This document shows, one piece after another, positions 62,190 to 64,000 of a stretch of DNA of 64,000 nucleotides (position 1 is the stretch's first letter; every line of letters begins with the position of its first letter). The stretch lies in NCBI GenBank assembly GCA_030704615.1, contig CM060731.1, forward strand, positions 11,842,001 to 11,906,000, read 5' to 3'. A program made the translations under genes and the position numbers. The notes below the pieces were generated by a model. That model made no database searches. It was given only the letters and a program-made list of their open reading frames with translations, and was not told the DNA's origin. Origin of the DNA: Takakia lepidozioides (taxonomy: Eukaryota; Streptophyta; Takakiopsida; Takakiales; Takakiaceae).

Positions 62190-62920
62190 GGGTTGGATCG
62201 GCGATCAAGCCCGAATCAACCACCTATAAAATCAAGCGCCTACACAAAACTAGCATGACGCACAATCAAACATGCAGGTGTGGAGGGGATCCAAACACAA
62301 GAATAACAACTCCCCCACACCAAAATCAACTCCACAGTGTCGCTCCTGAATGGACACCCCAGCCCAAGACTGACTCTTGCCTCCACCTACGGAAAGGTCT
62401 CGGCCTACAGAGAATGTGGGAAGCTATGAGAAAGAGAAACTAAAGCAATGCCTATCCCCAGCACGCTCTCATCCCAACACCCTCTTTTCTCCTCTCTTCT
62501 CTCACCTGCATGACCATGTGTAGACACTCCTCAAACCGCCCTCCAGGAGCTCATGAAACTTGGCCTCCAAGGCCCCATGCAAGCCTCCACAGGGTCCGCC
62601 AGTGCCTCCTTACGTCCACCAACCATTCCTCAGAATGGAACCACCTCAGGAAACCACGCCATTCACTGAAGGTTCAAAAATGGAGCAAATAGAGGTACAT
62701 ATAGGCCCCAACAACATTCTGTTCAAAGGAATTACCTGCAGGCTGGTCTCCCCCATAGTTAAGAATTGGGCTGAAAACCCAAAAAGATTACCTGCAGGGA
62801 AGTAATCTCCTTTGTTAAAATGCAACAGGGAGGCAATTCCGACTTTTCTGCCGGATCAGCTAGCTCAAAACCGTTGTTCTTCAGAGCCCAGCCTCCCCAT
62901 CAAGGTCCCACGAAACGAGT
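62190..62920 (+). other. Unassigned sequence 5' of the outer gypsy element
   Basis: No gene recognised. ATTACCTGCAGG occurs twice (62730 and 62788). Possibly part of a leader or LTR of the minus-strand element; no matching repeat elsewhere in the window. Confidence 0.3.
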
Positions 62921-62961
62921 GATTTTTTTTTTTTTTTTTTTTTATTATTTTTTTTTTTTTT
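62921..62961 (+). repeat. Poly-T tract
   Basis: Nearly pure T with one ATTATT interruption. In reverse orientation it is a poly-A run. The recognisable LINE sequence lies to its right and also reads on the minus strand, so it could be the tail of that LINE copy. Confidence 0.7.
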
Positions 62962-63081
62962 CACTCTGACTGTTCGCGGCCTTCCGTGGCTCCAACCGCT
63001 ATGACTCCTCACGGCCCGCCCTAGGCGCTTGTTGGCCACGGGCTGCCCCGTGATACCTCGTGGTACCACGCCCACGAGCCT

Positions 63082-63426
63082 TCACGGCCCGCCATCCCCA
63101 CGAAAGTTTCTGATCAAGGATTTGATTTTTCTGATAATAATGGACCCAGGAGACCACCCCCCTTGAACCATCCATTTTAAGGAAGGAGGCGACAAGGCAC
63201 TGGTTCTTGGGGTGGCAACTGCCAAATGATGTCTCACAATTCTGCTCCAAGGACTAGGCATATAAGTAAAAACTCGGGGAACCCACTTTGCTAACAGAGC
63301 CACGATCTGGGATTGAGGGTCCAAGATCCCCAGCCCACCGTGTTTCTTTTTTTGGCAGAGATGGGCCCAACTTACCAGGGTCCTCTTATTGGTAGAGGCA
63401 GTGGATGCGCCCTCTCTTTCAGTCAC
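63082..63426 (-). pseudogene. LINE (L1-type) reverse transcriptase C-terminal fragment
   Basis: LVSWAHLCQKKKHGGLGILD, PQSQIVALLAKWVPRVFTYM and PWSRIVRHHL match the segment after the RT of plant L1 elements (the zf-RVT region: W-x-x-x-C-x-P-K-x-x-G-G-L-G-I, then N-x-A-L-L-x-K-W). Only about 100 residues are recognisable. The poly-T tract at 62921 lies about 120 bases downstream in LINE orientation, which suits a truncated LINE insertion. Confidence 0.65.
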
Positions 63427-64000
63427 AGCCTACCACCTTCGATGAGGTTATCAAACAACTAGTGTTTGGGAACTACAACCGTGATTCTGAAAGCTTGGTC
63501 CGCTGCGATAAAAAATGGTCATTTTGGGAAGTGGCTGGTCTGTCCCACATGTTGCATTTTTGGACCAGAATGCTGGGGCAGCCATTTCCACTGACTCAAC
63601 AGCAGTTGGTTTCTCTCGAAGGCGTGTGGCAGCCAATTGGGACTTGATCATGGGAAACCTTCCCACTTCTTGGACATATCTTCTTTCCAGTCATAGTCCC
63701 AGATGCTTCCCCGTATGGTTGGGCTTCTCGTCGGGCACGGAGCTCAAAGCATTTCATGCTTCCTCCACAGATGATGAAAACATTCTGGGTATTTCATTCA
63801 ATGTGAGAAGTAATGGTGTTCTTCATAGCCCCCAACCTGGTGTGATTCTTGCCAGCACCCACTGTTATGAGATCAGAGTCTGCTGCTCTATCACTGGTAA
63901 ATCAAACCCTTATCCTCCTCTGGAAATTTCAACCATTGCTGCAACTCTTTTTTTTGGTTCCTCTCAGCTTCAGTGAGCTTGCTGCAGTACGACCCTGGTG
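63427..64000 (+). other. Unassigned sequence at the right edge
   Basis: A 153-codon plus frame (63515-63976) is open but has no recognisable motif. It could be part of the LINE read in reverse or chance. Confidence 0.25.

Noticed and set aside
62921-62961. Poly-T run as a transcription terminator
   Set aside because: No RNA polymerase III gene precedes it; a LINE tail is the simpler reading.

Overview
This is a window from a large, repeat-rich eukaryotic genome. It has spliceosomal introns with GT..AG borders, plant-type Ty3/gypsy pol genes, a tRNA-derived SINE, a LINE remnant of plant type, a SWIM/Mutator-like transposase family and relics of an alternative NAD(P)H dehydrogenase and of ribosomal protein eL31. 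Together these suggest a streptophyte alga or early-diverging land plant; a Chara-like genome is my best guess, by inference only. I see no ordinary host gene that is clearly intact. Nearly everything is nested mobile DNA.

Outer frame. A minus-strand gypsy element (gag, protease, C5-DNA-methyltransferase, RT at 62.19-58.82 kb; rest of RT, RNase H, integrase at 1.84-0 kb) is split inside its RT gene by a 57 kb insertion (1839-58823). The insertion is bordered by a 4-bp duplication (TGTC), begins TG and ends CA. The inserted element is a plus-strand relative: LTR at 1839, gag-protease-methyltransferase at 4.73-8.63 kb, and RT-RNase H-integrase-PHD finger plus LTR at 54.6-58.8 kb. That element is itself broken by about 46 kb of other DNA between 8.63 and 54.60 kb.

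Inner 46 kb. This holds five units, here called M1 to M5, of what appears to be one superfamily of DNA transposons. M1 (8.63-14.48 kb) and M2 (14.86-29.62 kb) each carry two head-to-head genes. Gene B is a Mutator-like transposase with a WRKY-GCM1-like zinc region and a C-terminal SWIM finger. Gene A is a multi-exon protein with a ParB-like motif (WDGNHRLLAW) followed by the SAM-binding motif of an N6/N4-type DNA methyltransferase. M2 looks intact in both genes. M3 (29.62-38.79 kb) has a decayed gene A plus a divergent pair of unknown paralogous genes. M4 (about 40.2-46.3 kb) has a diverged gene A, broken by a SINE, plus a proline/serine-repeat ORF and an FCP1/HAD-like pseudogene. M5 (about 48.44-51.2 kb) has a transposase relic and an eL31 fragment. 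Every unit carries its own family of palindromes, largely in non-coding DNA.

How it may work together (inference): gene B would move the element; gene A resembles phage/plasmid-type ParB-methylase proteins and could bind or modify the element's palindromes. The gypsy family independently carries a C5-methyltransferase and a PHD finger. The window therefore holds two unrelated mobile lineages that each acquired DNA-modification genes. A 500-bp run of N (52133-52632) is an assembly gap.
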